From Meloidogyne chitwoodi (taxonomy: Eukaryota; Nematoda; Chromadorea; Rhabditida; Meloidogynidae), in assembly GCA_015183035.1 (NCBI GenBank), contig JACZZP010000017.1, positions 62,001 through 126,000 of the forward strand: a stretch of DNA of 64,000 nucleotides, read 5' to 3'. The notes beneath the pieces are model-generated. The model worked only from the letters and a program-made list of their open reading frames with translations. It had not been told where the DNA came from and searched no databases. Positions 25,010 through 35,400 of the stretch are shown here, piece after piece (the stretch's first letter is position 1; the number at the start of each line of letters is the position of its first letter). The translations under genes were made by a program, and so were the position numbers.

Positions 25010-25315
25010 TTTTGTTTTTAGATTTCATTGAGCTTATTCTGCTCCAATTGTAACGTTGATGGGAGCGAAGTCGACACAATGAGTAGAGCACTTTCTTAAA
25101 TTATTTTGATTAGAAAAATTCCTTAAAAGAGACCGGATCGCAAGGCAATCCAAATTTTAAAAATAGCCTATTATTTAAAGCTCCCGAACAAATTCAAAAA
25201 TTTTTTTCACACAACCCCAAATTAGTCACTAAAGCACTGCCTTCTCGAAAAAAAAAAATTTTTTAGAATATATTTTACAACTTAAAATATTAATAAAAAC
25301 TTTTAAATTCAAAAC

Positions 25316-25412
25316 CTTGAACAGCAACAGACTCTTCATCTCCAACTTCTCTTATTTATTCATTGTCAGTAGCTTCTCGTTCACGCTTTATTAAATTATT
25401 TACTTCTCCCAT
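25316..25412 (-). pseudogene. coding-like exon with in-frame stop
   Basis: Minus-strand frame beginning MGEVNNLIKREREATDNE, then a TAA at 25358-25356, then IREVGDEESVAVQG up to a possible donor. The acidic/basic mix reads like the start of a real protein, but the internal stop breaks it. The parent gene is not recognised. Confidence 0.3.
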
Positions 25413-25617
25413 TTTTATTATATATTTTCTAAACTTTTAAATTAAAAAAAAATAAAGCAATTAATGGACAAAATGAAATTACAATTTTAAACTATGATAA
25501 AATTAGCAAATAAATTTATTTAAGATATAAAATTAAATAAAAACAATATAAAAGAGCCAATATTAAAAGTTTAATATTTTTAGATCGACGGGGAATTTTT
25601 TAAAAATACTTTAAAAT

Positions 25618-25698
25618 TAATAACCACCAGTATGGTTCGAACCCACTCACTTTCAGTAGTAAGCAAGGAGCTTTCCAACTACACCACAACGAACTCTA
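25618..25698 (-). other. tRNA-like relic with A-box and B-box
   Basis: On the minus strand, TGGTGTAGTTGG fits a Pol III A-box and GGTTCGAACCA, about 45 bases later, fits a B-box. CTTAC...GTGAG could form an anticodon stem, but its loop would be 8 bases and the acceptor arms do not pair. This is more likely a decayed tRNA or a tRNA-derived SINE head than a working tRNA. Confidence 0.35.
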
Positions 25699-25807
25699 AT
25701 GACTGTATTTAAAAAATGATTTATAATCTAAATAAAATTAAAACTCTTTGAAGAGCGTAAACACAATAAACTTGGCTTTATCAAACTTAAATATATAAAA
25801 AAAGAAA

Positions 25808-26191
25808 ACTTTGAACGTCGAGGGCTTTGTCCACAATTTGTGGTACTTGTCCATTTGCAACTTCTTTCACAATTTGAGAACATTCGTCTAACACAGGTCG
25901 TAATTGAATAGGTAATGCACAGAATTAAAGTATTTGCACTTGAAGAAGCCATTACAAAAAACGGCAAATTGGTCAATACTAAAGAGTATAACCTTCAAAA
26001 CAATACTTGTTTAAAATCATTAAATTTTAAAAAATAAACCTGGCTCATTTCATATCGAAAAATCCAAAATTTTTGTCCTCCCATTCCAAGCTTTTTGGAA
26101 TGTTCAACCAAAGTATTATATGAAGAAGAATATTGGCTTCTATTACGTATCACTTCTCCAGCAATGACCACACCATCAGAATCAAAATAAG
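25808..26191 (-). pseudogene. two coding-like exon fragments, family not recognised
   Basis: On the minus strand, 26191-26041 reads YFDSDGVVIAGEVIRN, then SSYNTLVEHSKKLGMGGQKF and IFRYEMSQ, ending at a GT donor. Further on, 25920-25808 reads LPIQLRPVLDECSQIVKEVA and NGQVPQIVDKALDVQ in a different frame. Both have normal coding character, but no start, stop or full gene model connects them. A MITE abuts the first fragment at its upstream end (26194). It is best described as remnants of a gene or of two genes. Confidence 0.35.
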
Positions 26192-26193
26192 TA

Positions 26194-26445
26194 GGGTTGC
26201 CGTTTTTTGTGTTTTTCGAGTCGTATATACCTCTTCAGAGCGCCTGTGATAAAGACTATTCTCTCGTGTGATAAAGACGCAGAGAACTGTTTACAAGTTT
26301 GAAAAGAACAGGTCATGTGACATTTCTCTGACCTCAACTATCCATTGGTCAGTTTTTCTGCGTCTTTATCAACGAGAGAGTGGTCTTTATCACAGGCGCT
26401 CTGAAGAGGTATATACGACTCGAAAAACACAAAAAACGGCAACCC
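26194..26445. mobile_element. 252-bp TA-flanked MITE with ~80-bp inverted repeats
   Basis: The left arm GGGTTGCCGTTTTTTGTGTT, TTCGAGTCGTATATACCTCT and TCAGAGCGCCTGTGATAAAG is mirrored by the right arm CTTTATCACAGGCGCTCTGA, AGAGGTATATACGACTCGAA and AACACAAAAAACGGCAACCC. TA dinucleotides flank both ends (26192-26193, 26446-26447). This is the signature of Tc1/mariner-type non-autonomous elements. The arms are nearly intact, so insertion was fairly recent. The interior has no transposase. Confidence 0.87.
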
Positions 26446-26580
26446 TAAAAATAAGGCAATTGACAAGTATTTTAAAAAATTAAATAAATTAAAAGAAAAA
26501 TTAAATAAATAAAAATATTTTTAAAATTTTAGCAAAAAAATCTTTTCTCAGCAACAAAATAAGCTCCTAGACCAACACTG

Positions 26581-26826
26581 TAGCGTAGCTCCTAAGCCTA
26601 AGTTCCGAGATCCACCGCCGTTAGCGTAGCTCCTAAGCCTAAGTTCCGAGATCCACCGCCGTTAGCGTAGCTCCTAAGCCTAAGTTCCGAGATCCACCGC
26701 CGTTAGCGTAGCTCCTAAGCCTAAGTTCCGAGATCCACCGCCGTTAGCGTAGCTCCTAAGCCTAAGTTCCGAGATCCACCGCCGTTAGCGTAGCTCCTAA
26801 GCCTAAGTTCCGAGATCCACCGCCGT
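26581..26826. repeat. satellite array I: 41-bp unit, six perfect copies
   Basis: The unit runs TAGCGTAGCTCCTAAGCCTA then AGTTCCGAGATCCACCGCCG plus T. Six copies span exactly 246 bp with no visible differences. The unit is about 56% G/C in a strongly A/T-rich genome. It ends with the 16-bp box CCACCGCCGTTAGCGT, shared with the neighbouring array. Confidence 0.92.
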
Positions 26827-26880
26827 TAGCGTAGCTCCTAAGCCTAAGTCCGAAAACTTAGACCCAGGTACCACCGCCGT
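26827..26880. repeat. junction repeat joining the two satellite arrays
   Basis: A 54-bp hybrid unit. The first ~22 bases match the 41-bp unit (TAGCGTAGCTCCTAAGCCTA). The last part matches the 39-bp unit (TTAGACCCAGGTACCACCGC). It marks the single switch point between arrays. Confidence 0.88.
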
Positions 26881-27285
26881 TAGCGTGTCCAAGAACCTAG
26901 ACCCAGGTACCACCGCCGTTAGCGTGTCCAAGAACCTAGACCCAGGTACCACCGCCGTTAGCGTGTCCAAGAACCTAGACCCAGGTACCACCGCCGTTAG
27001 CGTGTCCAAGAACCTAGACCCAGGTACCACCGCCGTTAGCGTGTCCAAGAACCTAGACCCAGGTACCACCGCCGTTAGCGTGTCCAAGAACCTAGACCCA
27101 GGTACCACCGCCGTTAGCGTGTCCAAGAACCTAGACCCAGGTACCACCGCCGTTAGCGTGTCCAAGAACCTAGACCCAGGTACCACCGCCGTTAGCGTGT
27201 CCAAGAACCTAGACCCAGGTACCACCGCCGTTAGCGTGTCCAAGAACCTAGACCCAGGTACCACCGCCGTTAGCGTGTCCAAAAA
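26881..27285. repeat. satellite array II: 39-bp unit, ten perfect copies plus a stub
   Basis: The unit runs TAGCGTGTCCAAGAACCTAG then ACCCAGGTACCACCGCCGT. Ten copies fill 26881-27270, with a partial copy ending in TAGCGTGTCCAAAAA. Because 39 is a multiple of three, one frame on each strand stays open across the array (13-residue repeats NLDPGTTAVSVSK on plus, LDTLTAVVPGSRF on minus). No gene structure supports translation. Confidence 0.92.
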
Positions 27286-28071
27286 TTTTACTTAGTTCTT
27301 ACACTCAAAATATAACTCACTAAATCTTACAACGCGCTAAGTTTGTTAAAAATATTAAGTCAAACAATAAAAAACCTTTTTATTTTTTCATATACATCAT
27401 CAATAGAGAATTACGTCCAACTTGTGTTAAAGAAGCCAAATCATCATCAAATCCTCTTTAAGTACTTTTCGAATTAAACTGCTCCCCACTTGCTAAAATT
27501 ATAAAACACAAATAGCTGATAACATGAAAAGTAAAGAAAACCTTTGCTGAAGTATTGATGTAGATAAATATGGAGTTTCTTGCCTTGCCTTTTTTGCATT
27601 TTCTTCCCTTCTTTTTGCTGTTGTTTCCTCCTTTCCTAATCATTAATTATATAACTAAAATGAAATATATTATTATATAAAAACTAAAAGAATTGAACTA
27701 ATCAAATATTTGTTTTAAAATATTGAAAATGAAATCAATAAAATAAAAGAGAGGGAAAATATCAAAATGGAAAGTTTATCTTAGAAATGGACAAAATGTC
27801 TTAAAAAATTGCATTTTTTCAATATGTCAACTAGTTGAAAATATTTCGAAATGTCCACTTTTTTTATTAAAAATTTTTGGTGTTTCGTATAATTTTATTT
27901 TTGTTGACATTTTGAAATTCTTCGACGATAACTTAAAGGCTAGTTGAGTCTCAAAATTTGATTATTGACTAAATGAGTTTTATTCTTTAATCTTTTTTTA
28001 TAAATTAATTAAATTTTTTTTTATTTTTTTTAAACTAGTCTGTGTTCTTTACTCAGCAAAACTGCCATGAA
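27286..28071. other. spacer with a minus-strand coding-like remnant
   Basis: At 27457-27380 the minus strand reads GFDDDLASLTQVGRNSLLMM then YMKK and a stop. It looks like a genuine C-terminal exon of an unrecognised gene, but no upstream exon could be joined with confidence. The rest, including 27660-28040, is A/T-rich with nothing recognised. The last part should contain the EBAG9 homologue promoter. Confidence 0.35.
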
Positions 28072-29019
28072 ATGAAACAATTTTTCATAATCATTTTGAG
28101 ACGTATTTTACTTGCTGTATTTGGCCTATTTGGTATAATTCGGCGTATTCTTACTTGTCAATGGTTTAGACGTAATCAACAAAGAATAGGAGAACTTCCA
28201 ACATTTATTTCAAATAAAACTGATTGCTCTAATGAAAATACAGGTTTTTTAAATAATAAAGCTATGAGTTTGTTCTTTTTTGTTTAGAAAAAGGCTGGTC
28301 AAATTGGTCTGATAATCCTTCCGTTTTAACGTCTGATTCTTCTACACAAATTGAAGAATATAGACGACAAATGCAAGCAAATTTATTAGCTACTAAATCT
28401 GCTAGAAAGAAGTTTATTTCTCCACAGTTTGGAAATAATTTAAATTATGGAAATGCTCAAAAGGTTTTTGATTAATTTTATTTTTAAAAATTAAATATAT
28501 CTTTTTAAAAAGATTTCGTTAGAACCTGATTTGTTTGATGAAATTCAACCACAAGTTAAAGCACCGAAAAGAGTTGGTAAAATTAAAAAAATAATAAAAA
28601 TATTATAAAAATTTTGATTTTTTAAGTTATTGATCAAACAATCTCAGACGGAACAGCAACGAAATTTATTTGAAATGAGAGATTGTGATACACCTTTAAA
28701 TGATTTGAATGAGGTTTTTAAATTATTTAACTTTTAATTAGTTTATTTTAAATAAAAGAAACCTGGCGAACTTGGCCAATTAGTCGATGACAATTTTGAT
28801 AATTATAAAGAGTCTAATTGGTTATCCGATGAAGACAATGTAATATATATTTTTTTAAATATTAAGACTTGAATGTTAAAATTAAAGATAAATGTTGAAC
28901 AATTGGATTCTGTTGAAAAAGAACAACAAAGAAGGGAAAGAGAAATTAGAAAACAACAACGACAAATGGAACATGTTCGACAACTTGAACAAAAGCGTTT
29001 AATGGAAAGAAACAAGTGA
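28072..29019 (+). CDS. ebag9: EBAG9/RCAS1 homologue
   Basis: Six exons join in frame to 235 residues: 28072-28243, 28288-28463, 28513-28572, 28627-28713, 28759-28839, 28888-29019 (human EBAG9 is 213). The start ATG at 28072 gives an N-terminal hydrophobic segment (QFFIIILRRILLAVFGLFGI) next to basic Arg residues, the Golgi membrane anchor position. GWSNWSDNP matches EWTSWDEDAP. LEPDLFDEIQPQVKAPKR matches LEPDYFKDMTPTIRKTQK. ELGQL matches the ELGDL region. The C-terminus is a charged coiled coil (EKEQQRREREIRKQQRQMEH). In vertebrates EBAG9 is a Golgi-associated negative regulator of exocytosis that interacts with Snapin. It converges with the peroxidase gene, with a 407-bp gap. Confidence 0.85.
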
Positions 29020-29426
29020 CGAAAATCTTTATAATTAATTTAAGAAATTGGCATATTATGTATAATTAATCTTTGTTTATCCAACTGTACAAAAGAGGTT
29101 TTTTAATTTTAAGTAGTTTTTAGGGCAAGTCCAAGTATTTTTTGTATGAATTTATGTTTGAAAATGTTTAATTTTTTCTGAATTTTTTTCTACGTTAACA
29201 AATTTTGTTTTGCTCAAAAGTCTCATTTGGGTCAAAACCTCAAGATTATAATTTTTATGTAAAAATTTAACGTTTATATATTTTAAAAGTTTCTTTTTTT
29301 TTTTATTTATCTGGGGCATTTGTCTATAATTTTTTCCTTCTTTTTCACTTTTTACAGATAAAAATGTTTTAAATAAATAACAAAATTTAAATTATTTTAA
29401 TCAAAAATATTTGTTTTTTTTTCTCA
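29020..29426. other. convergent 3' spacer
   Basis: A/T-rich region between the ends of the EBAG9 homologue and the peroxidase gene. ATAAATAA near 29373 could serve as a poly(A) signal. Nothing else was seen. Confidence 0.45.
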
Positions 29427-32400
29427 TTATCTCCTTCGTTTTTTATTTTCTGTTCTTCTTTCATATTCATGGATTGCCCTAGCACATTGAATTACACAAA
29501 CAGTGTCCTTAAATTTAATTTAAAAAATTAAATCTTAAATTAACCTTTTTAATTTCATTAAGTAAATAATCTTCAAATAACTCTTCACATCTTTCTATAG
29601 TTATAGAGTGACATTCAGGCTTAAAAATTTTTCTAAAAAATTAAAAAAAAGACAAACTCCTTCAGCGGTGCATGTGCAAGTAACACAGGGGGTTATACGA
29701 CGATTTTTGCCCATATTGATAACTCGTTGGTCAACAACACAAAAATCTAAAATTTTTAAATTTAAAATTAATAAGAGATAAAATTAAATTTTTGGGAGAA
29801 AATATTCTATTTTAAAATTAAAAATAACTTCTGTCAAGCCATTCATAAAGATTTGTGGCAGGCAATTCAGAACATTTAATTGGAGAATTCCTTTAAAAAA
29901 TAAAATAAAGTTTAGAACAAAATTTCCTAATTTCTATTTTTAAATTACTAAATTTAGTCCCGACCCATTAGTAAGGACTTGTACATTTCGTCGAACAAAA
30001 TGCACGACATTTCGCCTCTACTGCAAAAAAACTACATTTCGTTTACCCAAGCCCATGATTTTTTGCCGTTGGGACGAAATGTCGTGCAATTTTGTTCGAC
30101 GAAATGTCTGGACACTGCTCAAAACCCTCCTATTTTTTTAAATTATTTTTTACACAAATTCATCAGGTAAAAGAAAAGCATTAGGTTGTATTCTAAGTGC
30201 ATATTCACTAGATTCACAAATCATTCTACTAAGAGTAGTCATTCGAATTTCGGCTAATTGTCCTTTAAAATTATTTTAAAAATATTAAAAAATAAAATAA
30301 TTGCCTGGAGTAAAACGATTAATAGGATCATTATTTTCATAAAAAAATCTATCACATCGTTTCAATCGCTGAAATTGTTCAGCCAAAATGCATGCTAGCA
30401 TTGGGCCAACTAATGCACCTAAATTTTATTAAAATTAAATTACGGTAAATTTTTAAATTTTCAGGAAAATTTATCCGCAAATTTTTGCGGATAAAAATTT
30501 GCGAAATTTTAAAAAATAAAAAACCTTTTAAAGGTCTTTCCGACATTATCCCTGGAAACAAATCAATATCATCAACATTAGAATAAGCTGATTTAAGTGC
30601 ACTAACAGCAGATTCATCCATAGTATCCAACAAATCCTCAAAGCCTGAAACCTTTTCAAAGCCGCATATTTGTCGATAAGCATTATAAGGGGGAATGCCA
30701 TGATCTCTTTTAAATTAATTTTAATAAAACTAAAAAGAGAAAATTAAATTGAGAACCTTCCTCTTTGAATATTAACAGCAGGAAGATCAAGTCCAGTCAA
30801 TGGACCACCCGGCCTTTGAAAAAGATGATTACGTACAGCATCGACAATAAAACGATCATAATCCATTCTAAAAAAATTTTTTTTAGGTTAGAAAAATTAA
30901 AAAAAAAATTTTAACCCCGCTGATCCAAGCAATCCCATTAATAAAGACTCCATATGTCCACTATTTTCGTCATATCTTTTTTTTAAATTAAAAAAAAAAT
31001 TAAAAAAATATTTTTGTAAAAAAATATTACAAAGGAGAAGCATTATTAAATGTCATTTCAAGTCTAATTCCTTCCCATCCATGATTAAAAGAAGAATTCA
31101 TCCGAGGAAAAATATTTCTGTGAGAATATTTAGTATTTTTGTAATTTAATTATACCTAATTAGTGTGTGTCCAAAACGCATAGCTGCTGTGGCTTAAAAA
31201 CTTTTTTTTTAATTTTATTTATTTTAAATTTTTAAAAACTTGTTAAGAAAGACAAAGATACTCAATAAGATAGGGAAACGAATAAACTTAATTTTTTGGA
31301 GTTTTTTAAAATAAACATTTTTGGGCAAATATGGTATCATTCGAAAGAGCTTGAAAAGCTGAATCGAATGAGCTATAAAAGAAAAAATAAAAGTTCAATT
31401 TAAACCGATAAAAATACGCTTGAAGATTCACAAATTATGGGGGTAAATGAATTGAATTTTTTGAACTTTTTTAAATTAAATATTTTTGGATACGGTAATG
31501 AGGGCAATTAAAGAAAATCCTAGGCAACATTTAACTAGTCTTATTTATATATTCATGCACATTATAATTAAAAAAAATTTACCAAATTCTTGTGAAATTG
31601 AAGCATCACAATTTGAATCGTATCCTTCAAAATAACCATTCTTTCGCGGCATAAGATCATATCTAAAAAAATAAATTTTTAAAATTTTTTTATTTAAAAT
31701 TTATTAAAATACCGTGCCATTAATTCGCAACCCAATACAACAGGTAACCATTCATTATAAACAACATGTTGTAGTTTAGCAATTAATATCCTTCGAGTTT
31801 CCTAAAAAATAAATAAATTCCTTAGACTCTAAAATACCTAAAAATTCTCATACCTGAAAAATTTGTTCATCAGACCAAAAATTATTAATTTTGCCAAGTG
31901 CTAAAGCTATTTGATTGTGTTGACGTAAAAATATTGTGTGAAGAACAGTCAAACCAGGCTGTTCATTACTTCGTTCATCCCCAGCATTAAAACAGGAAAA
32001 TTGAGGCCGAGAACTTGATATATTTAAATTTACTTTTTTAAATAAGAAAAAAACATACAGACAATCTCTTTCTTGAAGACCTTGCGGAAGTGCCTGAAAA
32101 AATTTAATGGGTTTTTTTATTGGAAAGTTTTGGGCAAGACATATAACAATCGAAAGAGCTTGAAAAGAAGAAACGAACGAGTTTTGAATAAATGAAAAAG
32201 AAATAAAGATAAAGCATAATGAATATCGAAAACATATAAGGGCGTTTAGGGGTTTTTGCCATTTTGTAGGTCGTTTCAGACCTCATATCTCAGTCTAAAA
32301 ATGTCTTACAACTTTTTTATACTTGCGATTTTAGATTATTGTCAGATCTTTAATTTAAGACTAAATTTAAGAATTTTGACCCTAATAAAAAAAGTAGATC

Positions 32401-35400
32401 CAAAATGAAATTTTTGCGTTGTTTGCCATTTTTATGGATTGGTTTAGACCTCATATTTCGGTCTAAATATAACGAATAGCTGATTTTGGTCAAAAAATTA
32501 AAAAGTTTTTAGACATTAACCCATCAATATTTTAATAAATATATTACTTGTTTATTATAGCCCAAATTTGTAAAATTCATTCTTCCCCTGTTGAATAGCC
32601 TAAGGGCATTAGCTTCACATTCAGTGGAACCATAAATATAAGAAGCATCTAAAAACGATGTTAATTGATTCAGTTGATTTCGATAACTGTAAAAATACTT
32701 TTATAATATAAAAAATTAAAATTTAAAGACCCAAGAGTAAGTTGACCTAGCAAAGAACGTGTAAATGGCATACAACGAGGATTTCCATCAGAATGACGTC
32801 CAGGAAAGTGAGGATCACTTGGGTCAATTTGTATAGGAAAACAGTGCACTGAAAGTGTGTCAAATGAATCACAACGGCTGCAATTGAGAATTGCATTGTT
32901 TGGGCCTATAAATAAAAAAGGGTAAAATACAAAAAAATACAAAAAATACAAAAAAATACAAAAAAATACAAAAAAAAAACAAAAAAAAATACAAAAAATA
33001 CAAAAAAAATACAAAAAAATACAAAAAAAAACAAAAAAAAATACAAAAAAATACAAAAAAAATACAAAAAAATACAAAAAAAAAACAAAAAAAAATACAA
33101 AAAAATACAAAAAATACATATAAATGGTATAAGGAAAGGTTCAAATTTTTGACATTTTACAAGTCAATGATATTAGCTCAAGAGAGCGATATTTAATTAC
33201 CTCTAGCTACAGGAGAATGTGTCATGTCATGATCCAAAATTTGTCCAAATTGCATGACCATATGCGAAAAACGGATGTGAAAACGTGATTCAGATTCATT
33301 TTCGGGCGGTGCCTCTAAATGAACCAAATTGGAAATTAATCGTGCTGAAGGCAAAGATTTTCCATTTTGACTTTTAGTTCGAGGTAAATCAAAGCCTAAA
33401 GGAAATAGGTATTTAATTAAAAAAAAATTATTATAGAACCATCATCATAAACTGGATCTAAAATTCTCCGTAATGGTTCAAAAGCATTGCCAAAATGGGG
33501 AAATTGTAAATTATTACACCAACCAGAAAATGTTCCTTTTTTTAATTAAAAAAGAGAATTTAATGGACATTTTTGAAATTTTAAAATTAAAAAAATATTA
33601 AAATTACGGTATATTCCTGTATGATCGCAAGGTAAAGGTTTAGGCAAACATTCACGTTTATTCTGTGTTTGTCCCCCCAAAAGAGCAGTAAAGTTTCCGA
33701 CAACGCGGGAAACATCTACTTGAGGCAATAATCTCTGCAGTGTTTCTACACTCAATTCTGAAGGAAGTCTTTCGCTGACATTTAAGGAAATACTGAAAAA
33801 AGAAGAAAAATATATTAAATATTTATTTTCAATTAATTCCTAGTTTATTTTTGAATTTTTTTGTGTATAAACTCAGATTTTGCATATGTCGAAACCTGAA
33901 CCCGGATTTTCGAATATTTGACATTTTAAAATTTTATTAGTTTTTTTTTTGATTTTTAAAGTCTATTATTATTCAAAGAAAAATTTTACAAAAATAAATT
34001 ATTTCTAAAGGCAAGTAGTGTAAGGCATGAGAACAATAAGTTACTCTGCGCTCTCTGCCTTGTTATTGAAAATTGTTGGTTTAAAGAAAATATTGAAGGA
34101 TTGGCAGGCCGACACTTCCGGACCGACATTTCCGGACCAACGCTTCTGGACTCAAACTTCTGGTCCAAAACTTGGATATATATTTAGTACCATGCTACAA
34201 AGTTGTTGAATAAATTATTATACCAATTGGTCCTTTAAAGAGGGAAATAAACTAATTTCTTTTTAAGCTTTTGTGGGCGTCCGGAAATGTCGGTCCGGAA
34301 GTGTCGCTCTACCGAAGGATTAATAGATTTTTAACTCAAAAAGAACATAATTTCAGTAATTAAATTAAAGTTCAGGGTTGTTTTATTAGAATAAATACAG
34401 TACCCTCTTATCAGTATTTTTGTTGTTTCACTTAAAATACCAGCAGTAAGTGCAATGTCCAAAGACTCCCGTTTCGGTGCCATTAAAGAAGCATGAGTCA
34501 AAAGAGCACTTGGAGTTTGATTTAAATCTCCAATTGTTGGTCTAGGCTGTTTATTAAGCCTTCCATTCTCTGCTTCTTGTAATCGTCTAAATTGTTCGGC
34601 GCCCAAACGTACTGCTTTTTCCAACGTTTCCCGAGTTATGGGTAATTGACGACGAGAATCTTCGTCTTTCCAATGATTTAAATTTAATCGAGGAATTATT
34701 GAAGTTGTGTTACAGTCAATTGGGCAATTTCTAAAAATACGAAAATTTGTATTTTACAGTATTTTTACAGTAATTATTTACAAATAATTATCAGATTGTT
34801 GAAAAACATTAGGTTGAATCATTCCAATATCGTCTGTATTATCACAAATAATTGAAGCCATTGTAGTTTCTCTAATTGTCGATAATTGTTTAAGAGAGAA
34901 AGCGGAAGGTTCAAAAAAGTTTTCATACCAAAAACGATCTCCGTGACGTAGCTTTTTTCAAAAATTTTGTTCAAATTTTAATAAAAAATTAAAAAAACCT
35001 TTTCAAATTGTTTTTCAATTATACAACTAAATGTTGGACCCAAAAAAGAGCCTGGAAGAACAACTTCTGCTAATCCACCAATATACAAGTCAATATCATC
35101 TACATGTGCATAAAGTGATTCAAACTGGTCAAAAGGAGTTTCAGCAAGGAAAATATCATTTAATTCGGTGAATGTTGTTGGACGAGATAGTCCACAGAAT
35201 TTTCTCCAAGCAGTGAAACTTGGAAAATCAAAAATAAATTTTAAAGTCCGCAAAAAATTTTGCGGACTTTAAAATTTGCGGATTAAATTAATTTGCGGAA
35301 AAATAAAAATATTTTATAAATATCCACCTATCCAATCCATGATCTCTTCCCATTTGAATAATCAATGCAGCCAAATCTACCCCAAATTTATCCGGTCCAC

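Noticed and set aside
25618..25698. Functional tRNA gene
   Set aside because: A-box and B-box are present, but the acceptor arms do not pair and the anticodon loop would have 8 bases.
26581..27285. CRISPR array
   Set aside because: Units are contiguous identical tandem repeats without unique spacers, in a eukaryotic genome.
26803..27295. 159- and 136-codon open frames on both strands of the satellite
   Set aside because: They exist only because the 39-bp unit is a multiple of three; there is no leader, splice site or flanking coding sequence.
32670..33144. Long minus-strand frames rich in Phe, Val and Cys
   Set aside because: They are translations of the ATACAAAAAA-type microsatellite inside a peroxidase intron, not proteins.
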